Assembly: GCF_003945595.2 (NCBI RefSeq) | Contig: NW_024104421.1 | Location: 1,054,001 to 1,118,000 of the forward strand | Origin: Pipra filicauda | Taxonomy: Eukaryota; Chordata; Aves; Passeriformes; Pipridae | Length of the DNA: 64,000 nucleotides | Reading direction: 5' to 3' | In this document: piece after piece, positions 1 to 12,762 of the stretch | Layout: each line of letters begins with the position of its first letter | Position numbering within the stretch: position 1 is the stretch's first letter | Made by a program: the position numbers and the translations under genes | The notes under the pieces: model-generated | Seen by the model: the letters and a program-made list of their open reading frames with translations, nothing else | Told to the model about the DNA's origin: nothing | Databases searched by the model: none

Positions 1-1430
1 GACTTCCTCCCCTTTCTGCTGTTTGGGAAGAAGAATGGTGCTGGGGTGAAGGGCAGGGCAGGCAGCTGATGGCAGGCAGGGGTTTTGCCACCAGAGAGCC
101 CAGCTGATAGCAAGGTACCACCACGACTTGGAGCTGGCAGGCAGGAATCAAAATGCCACCCCTTGGCTGCAGAAAGAGCTAAAGACTTGTCTCCAGCAAG
201 TGACAGGCGCCAAGGTACTGTCGCCCACTTTCTAATTTTAGCAGGAAGGCTGGCAGGGATCTTACCTAGACAGACAAGCGTTGTTTCTGCCCAGGCCGAT
301 CTGCTGCCGTGGGTCCTGTTCCAAATTGCTCGGCTTGGTGCCTCCCTGGCTTTTGGAAGGTGGTGTGCCGGTGGGAGGGAGAGGGGAAACCCCTACCCTG
401 TTCTCGGAAGGCTTGTGAAACTTCTGAGCCTGCCTCAAGGCAGTAAAACCCATACCTTATACCAGCTGTCTGAAAAGAAGCGTTTGTAGGAATGTTATTA
501 CTAATGCAGTGATTGATTTGCAAAGCCTGTTGGAAGTGCCTGTGACAGTACAGGAGGTTGCATGCACACGAGAAGCTCCTGTGTGTCCTCTTGCCTGGTG
601 CTTTGGGTGTGGTTCCAGTGCAGAAGCAGAAGTGGTTACGGGAGTCCACCAGAGTGGGAAGAGAATGGGTCTTTCCCCCTGCAAAGTGACTGGGGTTAGT
701 GTGATCATTACACAGCATTTTCTGTCAAATTGCTCTGATTTTGAATTTTGGTTTTGGAAATAAGTGTCTAGGGAAAGATAGGAAGGAGTCTGAAGGAGTT
801 TTCTGTCTCCCCCTTTCCTTGATTTACAAGTCACCTTCACAGCTTAGCAGCTGTGCTCTGTGATACATCCACCTCTCCACCTCTTGCAAAGTGGTGTGCT
901 ATTCTTGGCATCACTGTACAAACTTCTGCGGTGAGGAGCTTGTTGGCAACTGCCAGGATGGGCTTTATTGGCACACTGACTTGCCATTTCAGTGGTCTTG
1001 GAGCTCTTTAGGAAGGTGTGATTCAGTGCGCCTATTTTGCCCTTGGAGAAGTCAAGGCATGAGAGAAACTGCAGAAAGTTTCAGCAGCAGCAGAGCGTGA
1101 GGCCTCTCAGAATCCCCTTCTGCTGTGTGGTCTGGTGATGCACTTGCCCACACCTTCAGCTGGAGGCTGCTGGAAGAAGGGGGCAGCCCTGGTCTGCCAG
1201 CCCTCTGCCCAGCCACACACTCCCACAGCTCCCTTTCGTCTGGCACTGACTCTTCCTGCCCCACTGCAAGCCCAGCCAGAAAGTTAACCTGGCAGCAAAG
1301 TGACATTAGGAAACAGTGAAGCATTTTCTGCCAGTTTAGTTCACTCAACAGGTTCACTGTCAACTCAGACAAATGCCAACAAGGCACTGTTTCTGTAGTC
1401 TTAGACAGCAAACATGAAGTGATCTGTCAG
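1..1430. other. Unique non-coding DNA, slightly GC-richer
   Basis: No gene is visible. Overlapping open frames on both strands (up to 150 codons) have no recognisable protein character and lie antisense to one another, as expected by chance in GC-richer DNA. A short composite of TGATTGAT (510-517) overlapping ATTTGCAA (516-523) resembles PBX/HOX and octamer half sites, but single motifs of this length are common. No interspersed repeat was recognised. Confidence 0.6.
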
Positions 1431-4400
1431 GTTTTGAAAATATCTGTAAGGACGCTCCAACTAATAGTGTAGCTGTGCTTTTCAAATATCCCATATTCAG
1501 GTATAATCTGAAATTGAAAAGAGCCTATTGACATATATTATTATCATACTATTAATAGCAGTTTTTATTAATGTGTTTTTCATTCTTGTAATAGTGACAT
1601 GGCCAGTATTTAGCTATTCTGATCTTTATGTAAATAATAATTCGGACTATCCTTTTGTCTAATATGCATCTTTCAAAGATCATTTTCACCATCTCCACTA
1701 AAAGCTATACTGGCTCCAAGCACATCTAGCTTGATGGAGGATAAATTCTGCCATTTTGAGAGGGGTAGTTTTTATTTATAATTGTGAATGTGTTTAGCCA
1801 CATGAGGCTGTCAATCAGTGAGACGAAAGCCCAGTAGGATTATTTCTGTAAGTGGCCAATTTCCCCCACCCTTTCGCTCCAAATCAAGGACAGATGAAAG
1901 GTCATGATTAAAACAGTGATTTTGTCCTAAATTGTAAGTAACAGTTTGCAACTATTTTTTACCAAGATGTCAAAACTGTACTTTATCTTGGGGAAAGTGG
2001 GGAGGAAGAAAATTATAAGTTCTTGAAAATGTTGGCAATTTTCCAAATAGTTGTGTTGAAATTTATTTTAATTATTGTACTTGTGTCAGTTCCTAGCAGG
2101 GGTAAAAGGGGGGAGAAATAATTCAGTGCAGTATTATGCAGCTATGGATTAAACAATTAATGGTGAACCTCTATATCCTATTAGTATATTTGAATTCATT
2201 ATTTCAACAAATTTTTTTATGACCCAGTGACTAGTGGCTTTAACCATTTATTTTGTAGTCAAAACGTAACAGAAGAATAATTGTCTTGCTGGAGTGCATC
2301 TTTATGTATGTGAATCCATCCAAGGAATAAACCTGAGACAGTCAAATAATGCAGAATGTCATTAGGAAGTTCTTCTATCCCAAGAGTTTGGCTTTCTTAT
2401 ATGCAGGCAAGGAACTTGCTGTCTGGGAGGATTTTGGCGGCTGTGTGGTGATCTTTGCAACAGCCGCCGTCACTAAAAGGGTGGAGGATTTTGGTGTAAT
2501 CAGCATTTCCCTGGGAAATATCTCAGTTGGCATTGTGTGTTGTGTTCTTCTCTTGAATATGTGCTAACCACTCACGAGTCAGAAATAACACTTCTTTACT
2601 GGTCGTGGCATGTAGATAATCACTAAAGTAAATACTTCTGTGAGTGATCTTGGGGCTCAGTTTTGTGTGTGTAAGGTCTATTAACAACGGCCAACTAAGA
2701 TGATGTTCTCAGGAAGTACCCGGGGCAAACTATCTAAGCATGTGAGGATGTCACTGGTGTTTCTTTTTGCAGCTCACATTAGCAGTGTGCCAAGACCCTC
2801 ATGATACCCTTCACGGAATTTGGGCCAGATGTATCTTCATAAGTACTATTTATGTTAAATATTTTCTTCTCAGATTAGGCGTGAAACCGAGATGCTGTCT
2901 TTGTGTTGTTAGGTAACACATTTAACTCGATAAAGAAGGTAAAATGGGTAATACTCTAATCTAAATAGCTTCTGGTTTTCCATTTAGTGCCTTTTTTGTG
3001 ATGATGGGATTCCCTTTTTGCCTTGAAGAACCTTGTGCCTTTGTAATGCCTGATAAAATGTGTCATCTTCCACCACCAGAAGGGTTGTGTAAGTGGATAC
3101 TTACTCAGTCACTGATGATGTGAGTGGTGCAAGTCATACTGGGTGATTTCAGCCATCTTTGCACACAGTTAATCATCATATTTGATAATGCACAGAGCCC
3201 TTGCGTCAGGTGGAGTTGACTGTTTAAAGGATGGATGCTGAAGTGAGTAATTTCTGGGTTTATTTTGCAACTGCTAAAGTAGTCTCAAAGAAGATTCCTG
3301 TGCTTAATATGTCTGTAGTTTTTATGACTGTTTTTTACCATTTCCTTTCATTCATCTGTGCTAAGCTACTGTGAGGTATAAATTGAAGTGAGGAGCTTCC
3401 CTTTTTTATTTTTTTTTTCTTGTGAGCAGATGATGGTGGTGCCACCCTCCTTTACCGACTTTTAGGTCAACTGAGAAAATCAACTATTGTTTTTGGTTGT
3501 GGTTCAGCTTTTTTGTCTGGGTTTGTTTGGGTTTTTTTCAAAGTATGCAAATACTTCTTTGGTAGTCAGATTAAATTATAGGTGGGATGCTGAAGCAAAC
3601 TCCGATGTGTCCGTGGTGTTGGTGGAACTGACAGTATATTCTGCTGCAGAGTGTTCTCTTACTTTCTGCATCTGGGTGAGTCACATAAATATCTAGTGCC
3701 AAGCTGTAGGACTAAGAGTGTAGCATGAGAGAACTGCTCTCAGGATCTCATCAAGAATGTGGATGTTGCATAGATGTGTTGCTGTGAGCTGTTTATCACT
3801 GGGTGCATTGCTGGGGAGGAGGGGTGGGAGCAGAGGTGTTGCCCAGGCTGGTTATGAAGATGATTTTCTTCTCCTACTTTGGTATCCTGGATTCACTAAA
3901 AACAAAGTCTTTCTTGGCTCAGCTCTTTTAAACTGGATTTATTAGTCAGCCTCTTTTCAAATGGAAGAATGAAATTAGAGGGATGTGGAAAAGTAGGTGG
4001 TTTAGGTGCCAGCTGAGAAGAATATTTCAGGGGTCCTAATCTTCTATTGTACACAGATAGCGCATGCCAAAGGTCAGCAACACAATTGATGTGAAGAAAA
4101 CCAACGGAATATGGTGCTGGGAACACTTTCAGAGTGTGCCTGTATGAAAAATATAAACAGTAAGCCATTTAAAGGGATGAAAAGGAAAAAAAAAGGGTGA
4201 ATTTTTACATGCACAACCCTTTCCTTCCCTTTTGCTACAGGAGAGGTAAAAAAAAAAGATTATTTGTTTCAGAACCTTTTTTGGGACTCTGTGAAATGAT
4301 TAATAGACAAGGTGTGGTGTATACAAGAGGTTTTACTGGCTGCCTTGCCAATGAATTAGGGCCCTATTCTACAAAAAAAATAATAATGTTAGCACTTCCT

Positions 4401-4781
4401 TTACAGCCATCCTAGGCTTCCGTGGTGCGGAAGTCAAATGTAAATTCTGGCTGAATTGGACCCTTATGGAGGTGGTGTTCAAACAGCCTGAGAGGAGAAG
4501 AGAAACCATTCAGGCTGTGGGCCTCTGCCTGCTTCAGAGTCCTTCCATCATTGCTATAACTCTGTGAAAGCAAACTAATAAAACTTCCTATTGACTTGCA
4601 CTTGTGTGTGCTTTGAGTGGTTATTTACAGTCTACCATCAGCAGATTAAAAATCAATTAAAATCCATAGAAGCAGTCAAAGTTACATTCTCCTCTTTGCT
4701 GGTAAAGATTTTTTTTCAAAGATTTTACATTAATACTTGCTGCTTGGTATTACTGAAGATAATGAATCGGATTTAGGCAAA
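1431..4781. other. AT-rich unique DNA, no gene
   Basis: This is AT-rich sequence with frequent stops in all frames and no recognisable coding segment. It holds one small structured patch at 2426-2494, described separately, and a T-rich tract near 3402-3420. Nothing else stands out. Confidence 0.6.
2426..2494. repeat. GC hairpin bracketed by a 12-bp direct repeat
   Basis: GGCGGCTGT (2436-2444) and ACAGCCGCC (2460-2468) form a perfect 9-bp inverted repeat around a 15-nt loop. The 12-mer GGAGGATTTTGG occurs on the left at 2426-2437 and again at 2483-2494. The arrangement is seen directly. Whether it is a transcribed hairpin, a protein-binding site or chance is unknown. Confidence 0.5.
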
Positions 4782-4829
4782 GTCTGTGCGTCTTTAACTC
4801 TACAGGTCTGTGCATCTTTAACTTTACAG
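4782..4829. repeat. 24-bp tandem duplication, two copies
   Basis: Two head-to-tail 24-bp units (4782-4805 and 4806-4829) begin GTCTGTGC and end TACAG. They differ at two positions. It is a simple local duplication with no evident function. Confidence 0.85.
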
Positions 4830-6658
4830 AAGCCCTGCTAAGAACCTCTCATCCTGTGTGCCTCTTGCCCTCTGTACAAATAGGAGAATTTATGCAATTC
4901 ACTGAACTGAAATGGAGATGTTGAAAGCTCTCCAATGCTATCATGATGGATGCTATTGCAAATGTGTAGGGAAAACAATAATCTTAATGATAAAATGATA
5001 AGTTTAATACCAGCACATTAGAATGAGAAGGGAATTTTAGTACCGCTAATATGTTAAAATAAAAGAGAGTTTGATTTGTATTTCTGGTTTTCCACGGAAA
5101 CCCCGCAGATTAATTTGGTTCCATCCCCACAATTCAGGAGGAGGCGGTGCTGGTCTGGGACTGCAGGGCCTCCCAGTTCTGCCAGTGACCTGCTGTGGGG
5201 GATTTCGGAGCATGTGGGGGTTTTTTCTTGAATTTCTTCTCCATCTTTTTGCTTCTCATTCTTTACAAGTCTGATCTGTTTATACCATTAAACTCTCAAA
5301 CATAGGGTTTCTTTTTCATTTCTTTAAGGTATGTGCTCCGAAGACTATTATGCCATTGAATAGTCATGATACGTGTTCTAATGTTATTCATGTGCATATT
5401 GGAAGGATAAAATCTACGTTTCTAGTTACTGGTTTTATTTGTCCTTTTTGTTTCTTATCTTAATGCAACTTTCATCTAGAATTTACAGTAGCTAAAGAAG
5501 CCATGACTTCAGTGCATTGCAGTGGTACTCGGGTATCAACCACAAAAGCCAATGCTGATTGCGTGAGTAAGACAAAAAGCCCAAGCACTGAGAAACTGGG
5601 GGAAGGGACTGGGGTGAAAGCATAATTAAAGTAATTTGTGCAACCTTAACTTAGTCCTCTTGTGGGTAAGCATGTTTGTAGACTGCTGTATTTGATACAG
5701 GATAAAGACTGTTGATGGGTGACTTCAGAAAAGCTAAAAGGAAGTTGTCTTATCAAAAGGAGGCAGAGTAACACAGAGTAAATAAGGCCAGGCTTTTCCA
5801 ACAAATGCTGAAAATAAACAAAATATGAAATGACTGTTTGTTAAGCAAGCAGAATCTATCCTGCGGGTGACATTTTACGTAAGAAAGACTGGCATGATAT
5901 ATTTATAGACTACCATGATACATATGCACAAGACAACCGAATTAGGATTGCACAGTCAAATCCTGCAGTTCTCTCTTTTGATTCTTAACTTGCAACCTGA
6001 ATAGCGTTTTTTGTGTGTGCAGTGGGAAAAAGAACAGAAATGTCACCCTGCCCGTCCTATCGACTCCTTGTGGTTGTCCTTGTGAGAGCCTCACATCCAG
6101 CTGCACTGATTTCTCCCCTCTCTGCCCATGAGTTGCTGCCCTCTCATCAGCTTGAAGAGAGGGAGAATTGTCAGTGCTTGGGAGGGAGGGCAATTTTCTT
6201 CCTAACTGGTTCTCTCTGTTTACCCATCTCCGCCAGTCAGTTCATAGCTTGTCTGTACTGTTGATGGTGGTCCTGCCTTAGTGCCTTTTTTCTCACTAAA
6301 TTGGTTCCAGTCTCCACTTTTCAGTGGATGCTGTCACTCTCTGCTTGTCTTACTCTTGCTCTTCCACACTATCAGTTCACATTTTTTATATTCTCAGTTT
6401 GTCCTGTAACAGCCCCCAATTGCCTTCTCACATTGCTCATCTCCCATAGCTCCAGGTGTCAGAAATCCTCTTCTCCTGGTTCTGCAGTGTTCTCACTTTC
6501 CTCATAGTAAAGTCAGTGGGTGCTGACTGCAAAGGTGAGCCCACCTTCCCATGGGTGCCTGGAGCTCAGGGGTGGCTCAGGGCTCTGTGCAGGCACAGTC
6601 TGCTCAGCTTTGGCCATCAGGAGGGGCCAAAGCTGATCCCGCTGAAGGTGGGATCAAA

Positions 6659-6692
<34 letters not shown>

Positions 6693-9122
6693 GTAAGCTG
6701 AAAGTAATTTTTGATTCTTCTCCGTATTTGTAAAAATTCAGACATTCTCTGATATGTTTGCCTAACTCCCTCTCCAGGTCTGTATTGTTAGCACTAACAA
6801 ATTAATTTGCTGAAGTTATTTTATTAAGATACTGAAGTCGTTCTGCTTTCCTTTTCGTTACTATGTATACCTCCTAAAATCTGTCAAAAAATATGTCTTT
6901 TTGAAGCTATACAAAAATACCATTGCTTTCAATAGTGCTACCATTTCATTCTTGGAACATCATATTGCTTTAACTGCTTTCAGGATTGATTTGGCTACTT
7001 TTTTCTATGCTGAGCCCTGACTCATAACAATTAGCATTACCTATATGCTAAATTGATTTCTCAAACAGAGATGATTTTTCTGAGAGGGATTGTACTTCCC
7101 CAGCATTCTCACCAACTGAGACTGCTCATGTCCTGGGGTATTAGATAACAGAGGGTTAGAGTCTGTCCTCCAATTGGATCCTATTCAAAAAGAAACAAAA
7201 CCAAACTGATGAGGTTTTTCAGTGTTTTACTTGAATCCCAAGGGCTGTGTTTCCTGAAATAGTTTAAGGTTCCTACATTTCTGAGTTATTGTAACATAAA
7301 ATATTAACTGCTCTGCTAGAGCTATACAATCTTTCAGTTTTTTTCTCAGCATATAATTTCTCTTTTTAGATATCTGACCTTTCTGTAATTCTTCTAATTT
7401 ATGGAATAGAGCAATTTATCTTTTCTTTACATATCATCTTACTTAGGATGGCTGAGTGGAGGGATGGAGGGGATGCATATATCTTCTTGTTTCTTTTTTC
7501 TGACTCAGTGTTTAGTCATTATTTTCAGTATCATTTCATCTGTGGAAAGTTTCCCCATATGTCAGGCGTATTTTAAACATGCAGCTGAGATCTGTGCTAC
7601 AGTAAGCCCTTTTCAGATATGATGCTCAGCAAAGGGTAGAGTTCAACCTGCAGCACTTATGGAAGTGAAACTTTTTCAAAAGCTGTTCTCTAAACAAATA
7701 CCAAAACTGTGTATTCTTGTTTTTTTTTTTTTAAACATATCAATTGGGTTTCCCCATGTATATAATTTCCCTTAGAAGTCCATTTCTTTTTGTTTACAGA
7801 GACACTCAGAGCTATTAGGTGAGCATACTTAAACTGTAGTACCCTCTCTTACAAGATATTTCAAATACTAAAAGTTTTTGCAAGAATCCATTAAGTGCTA
7901 CTAAGCACAGAGGTACAACCTGTGACTGAGGAAGGCCCCCTGTCAGACTTTCTCCTTCATAGTCTTTCCCTAGATTTCAGTGCATATTGAATCTCAAACT
8001 TATCAGTAATTGTTTTGAAGATGTTGCCTCCGTGTTATAAAAAAAGGGACTGTAAGAATATTCTCAAAACAGCAATACAGAAGCTTTGATTACTGTTTGC
8101 TTCCTGCAGAAGTCTGTGGTTAGTTTATTGAGGATGTTGAACCTCAGAATATTTAGTTTTCTTTAGCAAGTATATTTGGATGTGTATTTGAATGTAGTAG
8201 GGTTTGTAGGCTAATGGAATGGAGAAAATAGGTATTCCTTAACCTTCCTCTTTGCTGTAATTATTGAATAATGCTATTTATGGTAAGGTTGTGTACATGT
8301 TCATGTCTTGGGAGAAGGATATGGGATTACTTATTAACAAAGAAATGGAATTCCTTTTCACAGGGAATTAGAATTGTGACTCTAGACTTGCTAATTTAAA
8401 TAACTTGCAGGCTAAACAGACTTTTATAAAGCATTAAATGCTATTATGTCTTGTGAACATTAAACACATTTTCTGAAAATATTAATTTCCCATTGGTTTT
8501 CTTGCCTCCTTCTTGTTGCTTTAATTTCAGACTGAATGGTAATCCATCCTCCACACACCAGAGATTGGGGATTTCTGAGACTGCTCTGGTGTCTTTTTCT
8601 GTCCTGTTCCCCCCTCCCAGTGGCTTTTGCCTCTGTTCTTGTGAACAGTAGATACCATGTGGACTGATTCAGGATGACAGAGAGCCAACTGGTAATAAGT
8701 TTGCAGCAGCCTGATATCCTTGGTGACAGTGTAAACCCTGTGTGGTAGCGTAGCAGCTGTGAGCCTGGGTCTTCCTGAATTTCCAAAAACCTGGCAGTTT
8801 GCTCTTTCTAAACCCTGAAGACCAGTGCAGAAAGATGAAGAGAGAGCAACAGATAATCTTGGATTTTTAGGGAAAATCAGTAAGAAATGTTCAACTCCAG
8901 AGACTGATACACATCAGTCTGACTTGTATTTTCCAGACTAGTTGCCCAAAGAAGAGGTTGACCTTTTTCATGAGCGTTTTCTTGCAGAGCGGAGGAGGAA
9001 AGGTGTTAGAAGAAGTTGAAGTTCTCTATTTATAACTACATCTTCAGCAGCTACAAGCTTGGGAAGTTTGATTCTGATCTCAGCCGTTAGTGTGTGGGGT
9101 GGTTTTATGACTACCGTTTTTT
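4830..9122. other. AT-rich unique DNA, no gene
   Basis: No coding segment or interspersed repeat was recognised. It contains an uninterrupted T29 run at 6664-6692 just after a GC-richer stretch (about 6535-6655), and smaller T tracts near 7721-7732. The T29 run could be a retroposon poly(A) tail on the minus strand, but no element body is recognisable next to it. Confidence 0.6.
6664..6692. repeat. Poly(T) tract, 29 nt
   Basis: This is an uninterrupted run of 29 T on the plus strand. It is probably a slippage-prone microsatellite, and its length is likely to vary between individuals. Confidence 0.95.
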
Positions 9123-9184
9123 AGAGAATCACAGAACTTCCAGCCCAAGTTGGAAGGGACCCTGAAAAATTATCTGGTTCAGCC
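9123..9184 (-). mobile_element. CR1 LINE 3' end fragment (about 62 bp)
   Basis: The plus strand reads AGAATCACAGAAC then AGTTGGAAGGGACC and ends in TCTGGTTCAGCC. This is the reverse complement of the 3' tail of avian CR1 non-LTR retrotransposons, whose sense strand ends in '...GGTCCCTTCCAAC...ATTCTGTGAT'. The element therefore lies on the minus strand and is cut off after about 60 bp. A T14 run (9185-9198) follows directly where more CR1 sequence would be expected, so a slippage or deletion boundary is likely. CR1 copies are dead-on-arrival, 5'-truncated insertions, and no function is implied. Confidence 0.75.
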
Positions 9185-9198
9185 TTTTTTTTTTTTTT

Positions 9199-11439
9199 GT
9201 TTAGAGTTCTGAGCTGAGACATTTCTTGGGCAATCCACCATGGCAAGCAGTTTTGTGTACAAAGAAAAAAACACACTAAAACTGAACACTACAGCTAACT
9301 CTTATCTTTAAGTCAAACAGTTCTGTAGGCCGTGCTTCATCCTGACAGGTTCTAGAAAGTTTGAATGAAATATGATTGTAATCCTGCACATTGGCTATAT
9401 AGCTCCTATTAACTCATATTGGCTACTGATTATGCAATTTCTGTGCTGGTCACTTCGATTAGCCTTGATCATTTGAAAAAAAAAACCAATTCACTCTCCT
9501 GGTTTTAATTTTGATAATTCAAATTTGCCGTGTTCTTCATCTGCTTTGTTTGATGCTATACATAAATCAAGGTTATAGACGAAACCAATTCCTGAATGAA
9601 AAGTTTCAATTTTCTTTTCTTTTTGGCTACAACCATGCAAAGAAATCATCATTTGGGCAACTAATATGCCTAAGTATCCTTCAAAAGGAACTGTGATATA
9701 TTAGAGCTGTTCAAACGTCCTCACAAATCATGTTGCCTTGCAGCTTTGATCCTGAAATATGTGAAATGATGTCTGATTTATGCCACTGATCCTTCTTTTA
9801 GATAGTTAAGTGTTCTTGCTTAATGTTATTAAATAAGTTCAAAGCATCAAATAGGCCATCCTGGGCAGAGGACCTTTGAAAAATAGCATTCTCAGCAGAC
9901 TGCATATACAATATATGTTCTTTAGTTATTTCCTTTGCTTTTTTTTTTTGTGTACAACAAGCTACTAGAACTTTCCTCTGCTCACAGCTTTGGTTAGGAT
10001 GGCTTTGGTTTTGTTATTTTTTTTTTCCTCCCCATCCTCTTGATAGCCTTCTCCTGGGCTTTGATTTCATTGGGGTGTTTTGGGAGCGTGTATGTGTCTG
10101 GGGAGTGCACAGTAACAATTTCGGGACGATAGAGGAAAGATATCACAGACTCTCCTAAATGGGAGGCTGATAATATGCAAGCAAAGATATAAAACAAGCT
10201 GTGTGACCCAGCTGAAGCAGTATGAGGGGAAAAAAAAAACCCTCTTAAATTGTAAATTAATGAGTCAAATTAACACTTTAAGGAGCAGAGTGAGTTTGAC
10301 TACTTTTCATGAAAATCTATTGATATGTTGTCATTTCTGTTTTAGTGGGCAAAAGGAAAGAGATGAGAAAATTCTTGATTCTAAAATATTTATCAGTACA
10401 AATATTCCAATCAGAATACTGAAGTGCAAATCTCACCAGGCTTGAGGGTTGCATAGGAATCATATCAGCTCTAAATTTAGTAGATCTTTTAATGGAAATG
10501 TCATACAGTTCAGACGCAAGATTTAGGGATTTCAAAGTGTTATATGAGCTTTATAACCAATATTATTCTTCTGAAATTTCAGTAGGAAATATTAAATCAG
10601 CATTTCCAATCGGGTATGACCCTTGTTGAAGCAGTGAGCACCATCTCAGTCATCTCCTGCTGGAGAAGATCTGTTAGCTAGGGGGAATTTCTTCCCAGTA
10701 CTGCCTCTTCAGTGATACCAATGCTTAAACATCAGGCTTTCAGGTATAAGACTGAAAACAAAGATAAAACTTGAGCATGAGACATCATCGCAGTACTCTC
10801 TAGTTGCATTGACTTTACTATCTATATTTTTAAGAATGCAAATATTTAATTTTTTTGAGTATAAAAATATTTTTTATTAATAAATACATACATTTCTATT
10901 TGCTTTTTTCTTGTTGTTATATAGCATTCTGAAGTACAGGATAACAGGTAGAGGCTCACCAACTGGTTGCTTTGGTGGCTTTTTATCTGCTCTTCATACC
11001 AGCTATTTGATTTTCCTTTTGCCTGCTTCAAAGAAGTTATTACCCCGAGATTTAGGATGTCTGGATTAGATAGTTCTTCTCTGCCATGAAAAAGCATCAT
11101 CATTAAATCATTTGAAGTCTTCATTACTTGGGGTCATGGGTGTGGGTGTGTGTTCTAAAATTACTTCAAACTTTTCTACTTGTACCCCTGTTAGAAGGTA
11201 GGAGGGGTTCAGGTACTGCTGTGGCTTTAAAGAGCAGTGAAAGATAGAGATGCTTGAGAGGGACTGAAACAAATGCTCCCATCTCTGACTTTGTGCCAAA
11301 TATTACAGTTTTCCAGTTATGTTCCCAAAGGGTGCAATTTGCAATCATGTTTTCACGAGGTACTAGACCTTTTTATTCACGGAGAGATGGGTTGTATTGT
11401 TTCTCATGTTTGCTTTTTATATTTCTTTTAAAAGAAGAA
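9199..11439. other. AT-rich unique DNA, no gene
   Basis: Frames are short and closed, and no repeat family was recognised. Small T-rich tracts occur near 9941-9950 and 10017-10027. Nothing else can be supported. Confidence 0.6.
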
Positions 11440-12120
11440 ATCCTTAAATAATAAATGAAAACACAAAAGGCAGTGGAAAACGTGGGGGGGGGGGTGTTTT
11501 GTGGTGGTGGTTGGGGTTTTTTTGATGTTGTGGGGAGGTTGCATTTCTGCCACCCAAAGGACTTTGAGCATTGGACTTTTGCCGTATATGGACAGACAGA
11601 TCCAATCATTAGTGAACGGCAGAAAGCAGGAGAGCCGGGGAGAGAGAGAGTGTGCGAGAGGGAGCTTAGTTTATTTCTGCGGTGTCACATCAATCTGCCC
11701 GGTTAAGTGATTGAAGGGGAGAAACGCAGGCTGCAAAAGAAACTGGGCCCTGATTTGTTCAGGGTCACCAGCAGTGGTTTGAAACCATCTTGTTTGCAGA
11801 TACCTCTTTCATGTTATTAGGCTGTCAGTTGAGTGACTTTGTAAGATTTATGGCTCGAAGCTGGAGCGCGTGCGTGTGTGCGGCGGCGGGCGGGGGGGAC
11901 AGAGATGTTATTGAGAAGACAGTGATCCATGCCTGCCTTGATTGAGCTCTGCAGCCTTTTGTCTAGTCCTAGTTAACCTCCTTATGCATTTTTATTTTCA
12001 CGTGCTGCGTGAGTAGCTCAAGCAGAAGGTGAAGCAACAAGTGGTAAAAGGTTGCTCGTAACAACAGAGAGCCACAGTGGACTTGGTGCGGACTTACAGC
12101 CTGTGAAATGATGGGATAAA
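11440..12120. promoter_or_regulatory. Candidate regulatory block with G-run and CpG patch
   Basis: This unique block differs from its AT-rich surroundings. A G11 run (11484-11494) is followed by further GG and GGGG groups up to about 11516, which could form a G-quadruplex. A purine repeat (GAGAGAGAG) lies at about 11640-11650. A dense CpG patch, alternating GCG and GTG steps, runs from 11866 to 11898. Further on, CCTTATGCATTTTTATTTTC (about 11980-11999) resembles octamer and CDX-type sites. This composition is typical of conserved enhancers or CpG islets in vertebrate gene deserts. Function is inferred only, and no transcription start signal was identified. Confidence 0.3.
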
Positions 12121-12762
12121 GGTGTTTATTGGGCAGGTCCCAGGTTTTACTTACTGATGTCTTTCAAATAGTTTTGTTTACTGTAATGTCATCAAAGCTG
12201 TTGAGTGAATGTTCCCTTGTCAGTGGTAACCTCACAGGGAAATGTGTTCTTTGAGAGAGAATTTAGAGGCAATGCTGGCTTATACTGAGAATGAAAATTT
12301 AAAAAAAGGAGCAACCAAGCCAAAAAAAAACAAATTTAAAAAAAAAAAAAAAAAGAAAAGGAGGGGGAATAATTTGATGAAAGCAACATAGAATTTAAAT
12401 TCTTTTTCTGTGTTAAGTTGTAAAAGGAATTTTTATTTTACATTAGTTTGAAACTTTTAAAATACTGAATTTTCAGAAATATAAATTACTTCTTTTTTTT
12501 TTTTTTTAGAACTTTCAGAAAATAATGTTTTCTGCTCTTCTGTTTATACAGTTCATAGTTATGCCAAGATCAAGGCATGCATTATTTTAAAGGATGAGTA
12601 AGGAAATGTTCAAAACAGACCTGAGCAGTATAGGAGTTGGTGAATGTTTTTGAAACATTGTTACAGAGTTCTGCCATTTGAGTTTTATAACGGAAAGATT
12701 TTATTTGTATTCAGTTGTCCATAGGTTAAAGGAGTTAGTAAAAATTGCTGATCTGTTGTCAT
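12121..12762. other. AT-rich spacer with A and T tracts
   Basis: It contains A-rich stretches at about 12300-12360 (A19 run at 12336-12354) and a T15 run at about 12494-12508. No gene or interspersed repeat was recognised. Confidence 0.6.

Noticed and set aside
6551..6733. Frames ending in long phenylalanine runs
   Set aside because: Translation of the T29 tract. The same applies to frames at 22959-23162, 48575-48892 and 60797-61006.
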